A stretch of 64,000 nucleotides of DNA from Tetmemena sp. SeJ-2015 (taxonomy: Eukaryota; Ciliophora; Spirotrichea; Sporadotrichida; Oxytrichidae), in NCBI GenBank assembly GCA_027382625.1, contig JAJKFJ010021401.1, forward strand, positions 23,729 to 87,728, read 5' to 3'. The notes below the pieces were generated by a model. The model was not told the DNA's origin and ran no database searches. It saw only the letters and a list, made by a program, of their open reading frames with translations. Position numbers and translations under genes: made by a program. This document shows, piece after piece, positions 11,815-24,079 of this stretch; positions within the stretch are counted from its first letter, which is position 1, and each line of letters begins with the position of its first letter.

Positions 11815-13934
11815 ATGGAAAGCGATTCAATTGAAAAACAGCTGGGAGTAAATACCTCGGAACCCTCTTCTGTCTCTAACGATAAAAAGAGAATATACAC
11901 AGAGTTCAGTGGAGCAGACAATCATAATTAGGATAGTGTAAGATTTGAATTAATATCTCTAATTTTGTTGTAGGAGAAGAAGCGCAGAAAGCAAACAGCT
12001 CCTCAAAAGATGGATGGCAATTAAAACAGCGAAGAGAAGACTATCAATTTAAAGGATATTAAGGCTCTCAATTCAGGCACTATAAATTATTATAGATCAT
12101 ATTATTTATCTTATATTTGTAACTTCAACAACCAAGTTCCCTAAAATTTATTCAAGCAAAATGAAGGATAAAAGCCACAAGCTTAATCCATGAAAAGAAG
12201 ATTCCAAGACTTGAAGTAGCAAAGAGATAAATAAATGTTTAATATTTTGAGCTGTGGAAGTTGAATTGAGCAATCCATTTGAAAAAAGCAGCTAGCCAAA
12301 TAATTTCGCTCATTTGAAACCCCAAACTTCTGATGAGTTAGATAAAAACATCAAGAATAAATAGAACTAGAAAAATGAAAATCAGAATACTCTTGAGGAT
12401 TCTATGATGCGCATGGAAGTAGACTAACAAGCCAAGCCTGCTAATCAAATTCACTTTGCAGAGAGAAAGCAGAAAAAGGATGATATCCCATTTATTTAAT
12501 TAAAGTATAAGATATATTTTTTTAAAAAAATAAAAATTGATTGCACTTAAAGCTAGATAAACAGCTTGTCAAGCAAGGGGAGATTAAGAAATAAGCCAAA
12601 AAGCAAATTGAAGAGAGCAATAAGTTTTCTGTAAATCTATTATATTAATTAACAAAAGAATATAGTACTTCAACAAGCTGCCCGAAGACTGGTCCTTGAA
12701 GACAAATATGGAGATCAGTTTCCAGATTAAAAAAGATGAGACAGTTGAGCTAAGCTCTTAGAAAATACAAAAGTTCACGTCCTTCATAATTTTTAAATTT
12801 TACTTTTCTATGTATACCAGACAGACTAGAAAATTTCATTATTCTCTACATCAAGATTAGGTAATTATTTAGATCTACTTGAACTTTTGCTCAGATTAAC
12901 AGCAGATTAAGCTTCATTAGAAGATTGCATGGTTTAAGTCCCTGAGAGACGTCTATCATAGATTATTGGCATCTGCTTAGGAGTAGAATAGCTCAGGTGC
13001 GGCACAAATGCCTTTCTTCTATGTCAAGAACACTTACTTTTCTGCTCTTTTTAAAATTGAGGAAGGTAGACCCTAAGTAGTTCTAAAGCCATCACCTGCT
13101 TTGAAAGCTGAAATTCTCAATTGTAAGATATCCGTTTTCATTAAAATATGTATAGCAAACATAACTAAAACTATTGATAACATAAGTCACGATGAGGATG
13201 AGAAGGCGGAGCAAGAGGCTAACCTGAAACTTTAGGAAAGAAAGTAAGAGGAGGAATAAAGGAATGAAAAGGAAGAGGAGGAAGAGATAGAGTTGGATGA
13301 AGTAGATAAACTTATGGTATCAGAGTCAAATGAGTTCTTTGAGTACAAGCCGAAGCAGCAACTTTAGCTTTACTACTTTGATAAGAAAGCAGTTCACTCC
13401 TTCTTTAACTTGCTCTCTAATCATGTTGCCTCCTTAGTTGACTCTACATAATTTGGAATAGAGAATCACCACTCTCCTGCATTTGTCCAAATCATAGCCC
13501 CATCTCCCTTTTTGAATAGCACTTTCAACGAAGGTTAGATATATTAACAAGGTTTGGTAAAGTATTCTGAGGGACTCTATAAGCAAGAAATCAAATTCTA
13601 TGGAATCATTTTCCCTTATCATCTTCAAACCATCACTCAAATTCTCAAGGCCGCTTTATAAACTTCAAAATCTCAACCAGATTTGAAAGAAGAAACTGCT
13701 AGCACTCAGAATAAAAAGAATGCGGACTAAGCTCAAGGAGGCGAGATAGATCTCAAGCTAACAACTGATTATGACACCTTCGATTTCTCCAAGAAAATCA
13801 AAAGGATGTAGCACATTAAACTCAACTCCACTGGTTATACTCCTTTGATATAAAATAATCAAGATCCTAAATCTCAACAAGCGAACCCTCAAAACATTGG
13901 AAGGAATTTCTAATTCAAGCTTATATGTAAATGA
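11815..13934 (+). CDS. Donson / Humpty-dumpty homologue
   Basis: Starts at ATG 11815 (MESDSIEKQLG) and ends at TGA 13932-13934. Donson-family landmarks appear in order: LPEDWSLKT at about 12675, a W-x3-SLRDVYH-x-LL block followed by FFYVKNTYFSALF at about 12925-13050, a LYYFDKKAVHSFFNLLSNH segment at about 13370-13430, and an IKFYGIIFPYHLQ-TI end at about 13590-13640. Donson is a replication-fork factor that helps load and stabilise the CMG helicase and is needed in S phase; a nuclear role is expected here. Introns fit at about 11937 (GTAAGA), 12632 (GTAAAT), 12862 (GTAATT) and 13123 (GTAAGA). Two AT-rich inserts (about 12080-12125 and 12500-12540) look like IESs. A Lys/Glu-rich insertion (13195-13330) splits the core. 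Confidence 0.8.
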
Positions 13935-14073
13935 TTGACTAATAAAATGATTTACCTAAAATTAATCGAGCATGAATGATTGCAATATGGAAGCATAATA
14001 GATCTAATTTTGATAATGCACACTAATATTTTATATAAACTAGCTTGATTTTAAGTATCTTTAAGAGATTTAA

Positions 14074-17056
14074 ATGAGCTACAGCTACGGAGGAAATTAT
14101 GGGGGTGGCTATGGTGGAGGAAGAGGCTACTCCAACGACTATTCGCACAATCGAAAATAGGGTTATATAGATTATAACAGACTAAAGTACAATAGAGGCA
14201 AAAGTTTTCGGAACAGGCAGTTCATGAACTCTTTTGAGAATGAGTTTAATAGAGGATTCAGGCCAAAATATCAATTCAATAATGCTTTCTCTAAAAAGAA
14301 GCAAGGAAATCCTGGCTATGATGGCCCTAGAAGACCCAGCGAAGGCTTCAAAAACTGGAACAATGTTCTCAGTAAGAACTTCAGACCAGACTTTAGAATG
14401 ATCTATAGAAAGATATGCTTCAACACTATCCAAGAGACTACAAGACAGGATCAAATATTGAGGAACATAATCTCAAACAAAGAGCACCTAAAGTAAGTTT
14501 TTCACTTTCATTAATCTTTTGAGTTAGTACTGAGAATATAGTAGCAATGGATGTTGAATATGGAGGAGGAAGGACAGTTCCAAGGATAGCAGTAGTAAAT
14601 TTTAATGAAGAGTGCGTCTATTACTCTGACTTTTGTTTGAGATATGAGGACTGGCTTGAAACAAAAACCACATAGTAGCAAGAGAAGGAGTAGAGAATAG
14701 CAAGATATTAAGAAAGAATGAGCTAGTAGTAAAAAGAGCTTTAAAAGACCTCTGGATCATCCTTTATGAGTTAGCAGTCTACTCTAGATGGAGATAGAAT
14801 ATTTGATGAGTAAGTTGGTGGCAAGGATTCAGCATCTAGAAGAAGCAAATCGCAGCAAAGCATAAAATAGGCCAACTTTCCGAAGAGAAAAGGCCTGGAG
14901 GGTGTTTATGAATGCAGTGAGGGGGATGAAGAAAGTGATTTTGAAAATGAGTTGAATGAAGATGAAAAAAGGCTTGAATAATAACTGTAAAACACTTTAT
15001 TCGGAGAGCAGAAGTAACCTCTAGATTAATAAGCTCAAGATGATGAAGATTCCAGTGAAGATGAGATTTTAAAGGATGAGTAGTTACAGAACGCTGAATT
15101 TGATTCTGAAGGAGAACTTCTTGATCCTGATGATGATCAATATCAAAAGGAATTATTAAGATAGCATGAAGATTATGAGGAAGGTATGGAAGATGAAGCA
15201 GAAAGTCAAACTAATAAAGAAAACGAATGCTCATAGAGTACTTAAAATGAATAGGCCTTCATGCTAAAGTAAGAAGAAAATAATAAAAGTAATAATCCTT
15301 CTTAAGAGTCGACAACTCCTCAAGATAGCCCCGAAAAGCCATAATAAAATTCTGAAGAAAATATTAAAAGAGCTTTTGGCTTCAATTAAAATAAATCTGT
15401 GGAAGGTTTTTCTCAGGAAGTTAAGAAAAAGAGAAAAAGTAGAATGGAAATGATAGAAGAGCAACTAGATAAAGTGAGACATAGAGATGAGTATTGGCTT
15501 GAAAGATCTCGGAACCCTATGTATTAAAAATCTCAACCTATAAAGTTTAATCATAACGAAGATTGAATTAATGGTGTATTTGAACTTGGGCCTGAGGACA
15601 TGCTTAGTGAAGAGGAATGTAAGATTTTACCTTTTATATTTATCTTAAATATTTCCTTTAGCAAAAGAAAGCCAAGTAGCTTCAGCTGGAAATAGCGTAG
15701 TAGAGAATTATGAAACAGTTGATGACTTGTTTCTTAAGCCCATTCCTTAAGATAAGATTGGTGAAACAAGTGGAGGGGAAGACGATCTCAATGATGAGGA
15801 GAAGCATATTCAATAGCAAAGGATTATAAGATATTCCATGGATAATTAGACTGAAAGGGTAGGAGATGAAGAATGGATAGTAGATCATACTGGTATTCGG
15901 AGAAAGCCATTTAAGGTAATGCACAGAGAATTGAGAGAAATACTTAGAGGAAAGATTGTAGTCATGCATAACTTAAACAAGGACTTCTCCTATTTAAGAT
16001 TAACAAGACATGATTGTTTGAGAACTGTCGATACCTCGCTTTTGAAGATGTTTCAAAGAAAAAATCTTAAAAGGAAACTGAAGGATCTAGTCCTAGAGTA
16101 CCTTGATGAGAAAATTCAAAAGACAATAAATCATAGTCCTGTAATTATATTTGTTGCTATAATCTTATAGATTGAAGATGCAAGAGCTTGCATGAGACTT
16201 TTCAAGGTTTTCACTAGAGAGCTAAAGATTTACCCTGTGAAAATTATATATAATCCCCTATATGGAAGCAAAGAAGCTCGATACAAGTAAGTTGATTTTA
16301 GGTTTTATTCCATTAAGAGACCCTACAGATATTAAAAATGCAGATGAGATAACTGGATAATACAGCTCATGCTTCAAATTAGACTTTGAATCTTAAGGAG
16401 AGTAAGTTAAAGTTAGGTATATAAAACTATTTAGTCCAAATGAGTCAGAGTATGTAGCTATTGCATACAACTGGGCAATAAATGAAGCTGATGAAAGAGA
16501 AATTCTAAGAGTGTCTGTAGTGAATGAACGAGGCTATCTTCTTTTTGACTCTGTAGTTCAACCCTCTAAGATTATAAAGTATGCTCCTCTATTCAATATG
16601 TACCTCTACGATCCTTCTTTCGGAATACCACTTAAATATCTAGCAGAGATGCTAAACATAGTACTAAACAATAAAATCGTTGTTGGTTATCAACTTCACA
16701 AACTGTTTTCAATACTGGGACTATCTTGTGTTTATACTATCCGAGATTTGATAGTTAACGATAACATTGGGATTAATTCAACTTACAATTTAGCTAAAAC
16801 TTTCTTTGACATTAATTTCGACAAATTCTTTCGCTCAACTATAAGTGAAGCCAGGCTCTTTTTGGTTTTATTCAAGACCTTTTAAAGTGAAATTGATGAC
16901 TACTACTTGAAGTATAGTATCGTTCAAGACATAAACTTCAACGAGTTTATGAATGAATAAGAGTCATAATTAGATGATAGATTTGAGAGCTTGGGAGTAG
17001 TCAAGGAAAATGCTGCACCAATTTTTAGTGAGCCTTTCTCAGTTCCCTTTTATTGA
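14074..17056 (+). CDS. DEDDh exonuclease with a very long insertion and a degenerate second domain
   Basis: Starts at ATG 14074 with a Gly/Tyr-rich N-terminus (SYGGNYGGGYGGGRGY). The exonuclease fold begins AMDVEYGGG (Asp/Glu pair at about 14550-14558). About 400 acidic, Gln-rich residues (14670-15850) follow before the fold resumes with KIVVMHNLNKDF (third acid near 15980) and closes with H-x4-D in HSP-IEDARA (16132-16178, split by an intron at 16141-16170). The four acids and His are therefore present, which suggests an active REXO-type 3'-5' RNA exonuclease. After an intron at about 16287-16317, a second copy follows (VSVVNERGYLLFDS, KIVVGYQLHKLF, STISEARLF) that lacks the catalytic residues. 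It ends at TGA 17054-17056, five bases from the stop of the converging gene. Confidence 0.75.
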
Positions 17057-17061
17057 AATAC

Positions 17062-19026
17062 TCAAAGGGTATTTAATTAATTTTGCAATCTTATACTATA
17101 ATTTTTTTCATTCCTAAAATGAATTATGATTAATTCAGTACATTTGACTTCCAGCTTTTTAATCTCTTCACTCTGCCAAGTGTTACCATCATCATCTATG
17201 CTCTTCTAGAACTTTACCGATTTCTTAGTTTTGAGAGGCTAGGTTGACTGGTTCTAATTTTCCTTTAGGGCATTGTCCTCTGGCTAAGAGTTTGAATCAG
17301 AATACTATGCTTGAGTTGTTGAAGTCTTCTTAATTATGCCTGTGTTAGGCAGGGGCACTAATATAAAGAGATAAGGCAAATTTAAATTACTTACACTTAT
17401 TGGAGATAAAATATTACTCTGCCACATCTCTGTCCAGTTCCTTGAGTGGCTCATCATCAAGCAACTCCATTTTAGGCAGTCTCATTATGAGCTCATATTT
17501 GAACCTAACTTGAGAAGACACTGGGTTACCGTCAATTTAATTCATACCTTCGATATTAAATCATAGAATTTCAAATTTAGATGAATGGATAGCTCTTCAA
17601 GGTTTGTGAGCTGCTCAAGAACCTCGAGTGACTTTTTCTCATTCATAATTTCATTGTTGAAAAGGCCTAGCACTTTTAAATTCTAAAGTCCTTTCAATGG
17701 ATCAATAACCATAATACTGTTTCTGTTCAAAAACAGCTTTTAGAGAAGAGTCAGATCTTCCAGAGGCCTATATCATTTATGATAGAAGAATAGTTTACTG
17801 AATGTCAGATATCTAGTTGAAACTCAAGTTTAATTCAACTAAAGTTGTTATTTAGCAAATGCCGTATATGTCTCTAATCATATTGAATTCAAAATATTAA
17901 TTCTTATTGTGAGATGCATAAATTGCCTCGCAGTTAACTAAATCCTCCAGCTTGAATCCATCCTGTTTATTATCATCAAATTGCTCAATGTTTTTATCCC
18001 TCAGAATGATTAAAAATATTTATGATCTATATTCTGTAAGACTTAATTGAAAAGTACAGTTTAGACTTGATCTAAAGTGTCACACTAGCTGGCCTCAAGG
18101 ATCATAGTCTTTGTAATCTTCGCGCCTTATTCCTATTTGGCTTTCTTTCTATTGTTGAATTCTTCAATGTCATCCTCAATCTTTCTCTCGATTCCTTCTA
18201 AGAATTGCAACTTCTTCTTAATTCTCTACTCATCCTTCTTGGTCGTGGTAGCAGCAGTTTAAGGTCTTCGAGCATACTACTGAGGATTACCTGAACCTCC
18301 CATTAGATCTCTGAGAATCTGAGCTTGCTATGAAGAAACTTGCTAGGTGTTACCCCTCCCATGAGAAGTTACAGGCCTTGGAGCAGCTTGGAAAAATCCA
18401 AACTAAGTTTTACTCTGCTTATCCTCTTCGAATCTCTTTGGCTGAATTGATTATTGCAAAGACTATGGAAGGGTAGATTGCTCTTATTGTTTCTTGTGAG
18501 CTGCTGCTATAATTTAAGCTTGAGATAATTGCTCTGAGGCTTGCGTTGTAGTCTTGGAATTGAGTGAAGTAGCAGTGCTAGGTTGAATATCTTTTCTAGC
18601 TATGGTTCTAATTGGAGTAGAAGTGGGAAGTTGTCCTTGTCTATTTTGATCAATGGTTTTGATTTAATCTCTAGATATTTAAGGTGTCTATTTCTTTGGT
18701 GATGCAGTTTATTTCTAAGTGGGATGGCGACGCTCAATATGCTGCTTGAGAATATCAGAGCTCACAAATTTCCTTCCACAAGTGCCATACGGGCATCCAA
18801 ATTCTTCCTCTGCATTAGCTGAGAAATTGCCTTTGTATTGCCTTCTTTGGGAACTGATAGTAGAGGTGTCTATCTATTCTTCCTCCTCTTGGTCAGGTAA
18901 CTCTTCTTAATCTTGCTCGGGGTCTGTGTACTAGTTATCATTCTCGTCAAAACTATCCTCTTTTCCACTGCTTGATTCATCGAGGACTTGAATATTTTAA
19001 CTACCTTTCGCTTGTGTAGATTCCAT
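17062..19026 (-). CDS. C2H2 zinc finger plus leucine-rich repeat protein
   Basis: Starts at ATG 19026-19024 (MESTQAKGSQN). An acidic region leads to one C2H2 finger, CPYGTCGRKF-x8-H-x4-H, at about 18725-18800. A Gln/Ser/Thr-rich linker and a Lys/Glu coiled coil follow to about 18130. The C-terminal half (about 17990-17400) has SDS22-type leucine-rich repeats such as LVELNLSFN, LQKLFLNRN, LKVLGLFNN and LEELSIHLN, and the typical LRR cap RFKYELIMRLPKMELLDDE. LRRs usually form a protein-binding surface, and the single finger could bind DNA, RNA or protein. Frame changes at about 18010-18050, 17765 and 17530 suggest IESs. An intron near 17355-17395 (GTAAGT..TTAG) fits. The stop could be at 17062 or slightly upstream if a last short intron is spliced. 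Confidence 0.7.
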
Positions 19027-19102
19027 TGTGTGAGTTTGTGAGTTATAATAAATTACTTTAAATTTATAATTCAAATTTAAAACTTTCTCACTTCTACATT
19101 TC

Positions 19103-19909
19103 ATGATAGAGCTAAAGTAAATGTACTGAGCTGATCGTAGAAAACGAGGAGTACAAAGTGAAGTTGCAGCAGCGTCATTATGATTAAGTGTACAGGGATA
19201 ATAAGATGATGGAGTTGGAACTCAAAAACATGTACATATTACAGGAAGAAAATAAAGATCTCAGAGAAGAGCTTGAGCAGTTGAGGTCACTCACGTATGA
19301 AGATAAGGTCAGGTAGCTGGTAGAGGAAAACAGTCAACTCAAAAAAAGAAATGGAATGCTCCTGATTTAAGTTGCAGACTTAGAAACTCAAATTACAAAA
19401 CTTTCTGCCACTCAATATAGCATTTTATATTTCTTAAATTTCCTTATTAAGTACTTGCAGATTATAATAAGATAGAATGCTTGAGGATTAAAGAAATCTG
19501 AGAAATAACATGAGCAATATGGCTAGACCTTCTACAAGCGCAGGTGCTTTCATGAGGAAGAAAGAAGATATGCAGATGACTTGCCCTGAAGACTTTATTG
19601 CGCTCTAGGAGACAGCTTAGGATGATTTTGATAAGGAACTAGATGCCCTCATTCTTAAAAATCAATAGAGGTTGGCTGAGCTATAAAGTGATGTGAAGTA
19701 AGTTATGTCTCGTCTTTAAAATTATTTTTAGGGAGGTGAGCAAGATTTATGGGGAGCCAGTAGTTAACGTGCGAAAGATTAAGCAAGTAAGGACAGTCAA
19801 GCCATCAGGGCCAGTTTCAGTCCTAAAGAATCTAAACTTGAAACAGTAGCAAACTACTGCCACTGCACTAGGAGCAGATTTAGTTGCTGATAATGATGAG
19901 AACAATTGA
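19103..19909 (+). CDS. Coiled-coil protein
   Basis: ATG at 19103; removing a 19-bp IES with pointer GAGCT gives MIELIVENEEYK in frame. The N-terminal half is a long Glu/Lys/Leu/Gln coiled coil (KMMELELKNMYIL, EENKDLREELEQL). The second half contains a PEDFIALQE-type segment and a basic end, closing at TGA 19907-19909. One AT-rich insert at about 19420-19490 breaks the frame, and an intron near 19699-19732 (GTAAGT..TTTTAG) fits by phase. Around 230 residues. No family recognised; such proteins are common in cilia and basal bodies, but nothing here proves it. Confidence 0.6.
19109..19127 (+). other. IES with 5-bp pointer GAGCT (19 bp)
   Basis: GAGCT at 19109-19113 and 19128-19132. Excision turns an immediately terminated frame into MIELIVENEEYK, which runs on into the coiled coil. 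The insert contains GTAA but no usable 3' splice site. Confidence 0.7.
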
Positions 19910-20671
19910 CTATACATGGTCTAAAATGGAATGAGTTGACTTTTAAGTAGTTTGAGTGGTGAAAGATATTAATTACAGTCTGATTATTTAATGATAAACA
20001 TATTATATCTACCTAATGGAATAAACCTCTCTAATCAAAAATTCTAATCACCCTTCTTCAACTGCTTTACTTTTATTCAAAAATAGAGTATATTATATAA
20101 TGAATAAATAGTATAGATATTTAGGCATATCTCAGGCCATTGGAATAAAAGTCAGAAATAATTAACCAAGATTTTCAGACTGATGAAGCTCATTACGAGT
20201 GAAGAATTTAACTACAAGTAGAGTTTAGTTCTTGTTTGCTAAAGTGATCCTGTTTTGAAATTATATTGAGTATGATTTAATGATCTTTCAATCTCTAAAA
20301 TTATAATAAACCCATTTCTTACACAAGTACTTTTAATCAAAATACCATATATCACTGTTTATGGTCAAATACTTCTTATTTAAATATATTTCATCATTAT
20401 TTATGGCCAATTTGATTAAAAATTTGTTGAGTTTAATATTCCGAAGTTGTAATTAATATTTATTAAAAATTATCTTCTTATAAATCAGAAGAAAAAAGAT
20501 AATGATTTTATTAAATATATGAATTATAAAAGAATGACCCATTTAATTCTAAATTAAAAAATAGTCTATTTATATAGATTTAAATTTATAGTAATTGTAA
20601 TTAAATAAATTTATGTATCTTCGAATATTAATTCGTAATTCGGCTTCCTAATCATCATCATCCACTATCCC
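19910..20671. other. AT-rich intergenic stretch
   Basis: No coding character on either strand. Several A/T tracts and the repeated phrase ATATATCACTGTTTATGG / CATCATTATTTATGGCC around 20345-20405. Nothing else noticed. Confidence 0.5.
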
Positions 20672-23600
20672 ATGAAAACTAAGTTCGTATAGGAGGACAT
20701 TTTTACACAAAGAGCAAAAATGGGAAAAATATGAAGATCCTTCAGAGTTTTTGGATAAGATGATGTCCATTAAATTCAAAGGATGTGAGTTTAATAACCT
20801 TAGAGAGGCAAATCCTTGCGACTAGGTAGGTGATTATAAATCCTTATTCTTGTGCCAATAATTATTAATTAAACTAATATACAAGATCATAATGTAGAGT
20901 GCAGCCTCCAATCAACTAGATCCCTCAAACAACTAGGATCTCTCTAATCAGTTCCTCCACAAGAATCTTATCATCACTAGCGACAGATAGCGCAGCTCTC
21001 AAGGCACTGTCTTCTATTTCAAGTTCAACTCGAGGGATGCAAATGGAGAGGTAGACAAGTCAGTTGAGAGCATCCTCAAGATTGTAAGATTTACCTCACA
21101 TTCAAAAAAATGGCGAGATTCGAATGCGACATAAGTTATAAGAGCTAGAACTTAAATCATTAATTTAGTATCCCTAAAATGAGCAAGAGACCTATGAAAA
21201 GGAGGAGAAGATTTTAAGGCAAATAAATTAGCAGTAGTTCCTAGGTAAGATAGCCAAATAGCTTCGAGTGAATTTGATATTCCATTTTTTAATGAGTGCG
21301 AAGTTTCTTTTAGGTTTTCCCAAGATCCTTTCCTCAATAAAAGGTAGTAACCAGTCAGAAATGATTCTTGAGGTACGTATTTTACTCATCTCATTTTAAG
21401 ACTTCTTATTTTATCCAAGATATTTTGTTTTGCGTGGTTTATCCTTAGAGACCTTTAAAATTTATACTGAATACTTTTATAGGCTCTTGGCCCCAATCTC
21501 AGGCATTTTAAAAATGATTATGTTTGAATTCAGTATTTTTATTCCTTTATAAATTATTTATTGGACCTTAGATATATTAAATTGGTTATAAAGGCAAAAT
21601 TTAAAATTTTCATATTAATAATCATTTGCTGGAAGCATCACCTAAAAGACATTTTTCAAAGGCAACTACCCTATTATTTCTAAAAACTGATTAGGAAATA
21701 AGAATTGAGCAATTTGAAATTTGTGGACTATTTATAATATAATAATTAAAAAAGGGAAAAGATCAATATAAAGCTTTTTAAAGATTTTTTTATCTAAACT
21801 TTGGTTTTTATTCTTCAAATGAAAAGATTAAAAATATTAACTTGAAGACTAATAATAAATTAAATATTTTTAGAATGAAATTAATGCTTTTGTTTGATTT
21901 TAAAATTTAAGATCTTGCACTTTATAAACCTAATTTCTGTAAATATTAGAGAGTAATAGCAATATAACTAGTAATATAAATGGAGAGGTATAACTGTTTA
22001 GATTGAAAGAATAAAAGACTTGCACTAGATAGGTTGGATGCACAACGATATCAAGCTAGAAAACATTCTTATAGGCTACAAAGACTCCGCTAAGATCTAT
22101 CTCATTGATTTCGGACTTAGTCAGCCTTTCGTAGAACCGCAAACTGGTCATCACGTCCAGAAAACTAACTTGTCCTACTTTAATTCCCATATTATTGTTT
22201 GAAATTGACTTTAGCGGGAACTTTATGTTTGCAAGTTTGAATTCATGCAGAGGAAACAATAAATCGAGAAGAGATGATATAGAATCAATATTCTATTTGA
22301 TGATATACCTGTACAATGGCAACTTCCTCCCATGGAGAGATTTCAAAGGTACTTTTAAGCAGATGATAGTCTAGCGATTGCAGCTCAGAGTCACAAAGTC
22401 ACTATTTAAGATGATACAATAATAATTCATTGCTTATATTGATACCATGTAAGTGCTGGATAGAATTAAGTTCGTCAAAATCCAAGTTATGATGATTAAT
22501 AAGTTTGCTGGCTTTGATCAAAACTCATTTTGCGTAGTTATTAATTATAAGAGTGCTCTTATAATTTAAAGCAACTCATCTTACATAGGATAGTAATTTC
22601 GGTTTCTTAACTAGACTGTAATAAGTGCTGGTTTTGAAATTGATTATTATATTTATTCCTCAAATTTTACTTTACTTTACTTTAAAGCAACTCATGTCTA
22701 CTTTTTAGAATGTCTGGAAGAGTGCCTTAAGTATGTGCTACTATTAAATTTCGATGAAGAACCAAAATACAACTATCTTAGTTTATGGCTATATGTATCT
22801 ATTTATATCTGATAGAGTAACTTAAGGGGGCTTATTTTAACGAAGTCGCCCAAACAGGTGAAAAGATGAATCCAAATGCCATTATAAATACCTATTTTAG
22901 AGAAATTATTGCTATTTATTTTAAGCAGCCGATATTTGAGTGGAATGTAAATAGCATTTTATAATTTACTTAACTATCAGGTATCCCTGGCAACTAAGTT
23001 CAGCAAGGCCTAATAAGAATTGGACAGCTAGTGGATGCAAGGGGAGAGGGCCCTCAGTTTGACGAACATTGACGTTATTTCAACCTCGCTGATGAAGTCT
23101 CGCATTTTCCTTAATATTGGTGGCTCTAATTACGATTCATCCAACAATGGTTCTGCCAACATCAGGATGGACTAATCTCCCTACTCTAATGTAGAAAATA
23201 AGCAGATGCTTGAGCAGATTGCAAACTTATCCTAAGGTTCTGATAATATCATTTTTATAATGAAAATTAATATGGACAGTGCAAATGCAGGTGGTCCTAT
23301 GAGGAGACCACTGTTTTAAAGAAATGGTAGTTTTAATTAGGGAAGTGCACAGTTTAGCAAGTTTAAGCCTAGTAAAGACAATCGCACATCCCATTCACCT
23401 TTGCAATCTTATACCTAAGTATTTTAGCTTTTATCTCGCCACAAGTTGATAGACGGTGGAATTGGACTTCCAAGAGGTAAGAATAGTTCAAGCGATACAC
23501 AGTCAGAGGGAGGAAATAATTAACAGAGAGGGGGTGCTATTACGCCAGTCATTAGAAAGTCCTCATTTTATGGCCAAGCTAAGCTCAGTGGCTAACTTAA

Positions 23601-24048
23601 TGTCAAGAATCAAAATTCAAGCTTTTATGGGGGAGGCAAGCCCAAGTCAGCTCAATAGAAAGTATCCAGCGAAAACATTAATTGTTTTAATCATTTTAAC
23701 AATGGAATGAGTGACAAGGCATCTGGATAGATGGTAAATACACAAAGCCAAGAATCTTTCTCTGAGGATAGCGACTATAAGACTCCTAGAAATGATGATG
23801 CCGGAAACTAAATTAATTTAAAATATTTAAGAGAATTAAGGGATTAAGGTTGTAAAATTAAATTTAAGGATATATTTGAAGAAATTAATCAAAGGATATC
23901 TGAGCTCTACCGAGGTAGGTTATTGAGCTATGCTCTCTAATTCAAACTCTTTGAAGAAAAAGAAGCATATTTGGTGAGCAAAAGTGAATTCGCTATTAAT
24001 TCATTTAATGATGATAAGCATCCATTTATAACCTTAAAGGATGAATGA
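20672..24048 (+). CDS. Divergent casein-kinase-1-like protein kinase
   Basis: Pieces in order: a possible start MKTKF at 20672; ITSDRQRSSQGTVFYFKF at about 20970; MARFECDISYK near 21111; EEKILRQINQQ at about 21207; EMILE then ALGPNLRHFKND at about 21358 and 21483, separated by a 110-nt intron (21373-21482); WMHNDIKLENILIG at about 22033; LIDFGLSQPF; FASLNSCRG-x5-SRRDDIES at about 22225-22280; and FLPWRDFKG. The HxD, DFG and SRRDD motifs are those of the CK1 group. The Gly loop is unrecognisable, so activity is uncertain. A 40-bp IES with pointer ACTT lies at 22168. About 500 bp of non-coding DNA (21525-22020) separates two kinase segments. A long Ser/Asn/Gln-rich tail follows the intron near 22949-22980 and ends at TGA 24046-24048. 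Confidence 0.65.
22168..22207 (+). other. IES with pointer ACTT (40 bp) in the kinase
   Basis: ACTT at 22168-22171 and 22208-22211. Excision restores QKTNFSGNFMFASLN, the expected CK1 activation-loop continuation, and removes two in-frame TGA codons. No splice consensus is present. Confidence 0.75.
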
Positions 24049-24079
24049 TATTTTATACCTTGCCATTTTTAGCTCTAAC

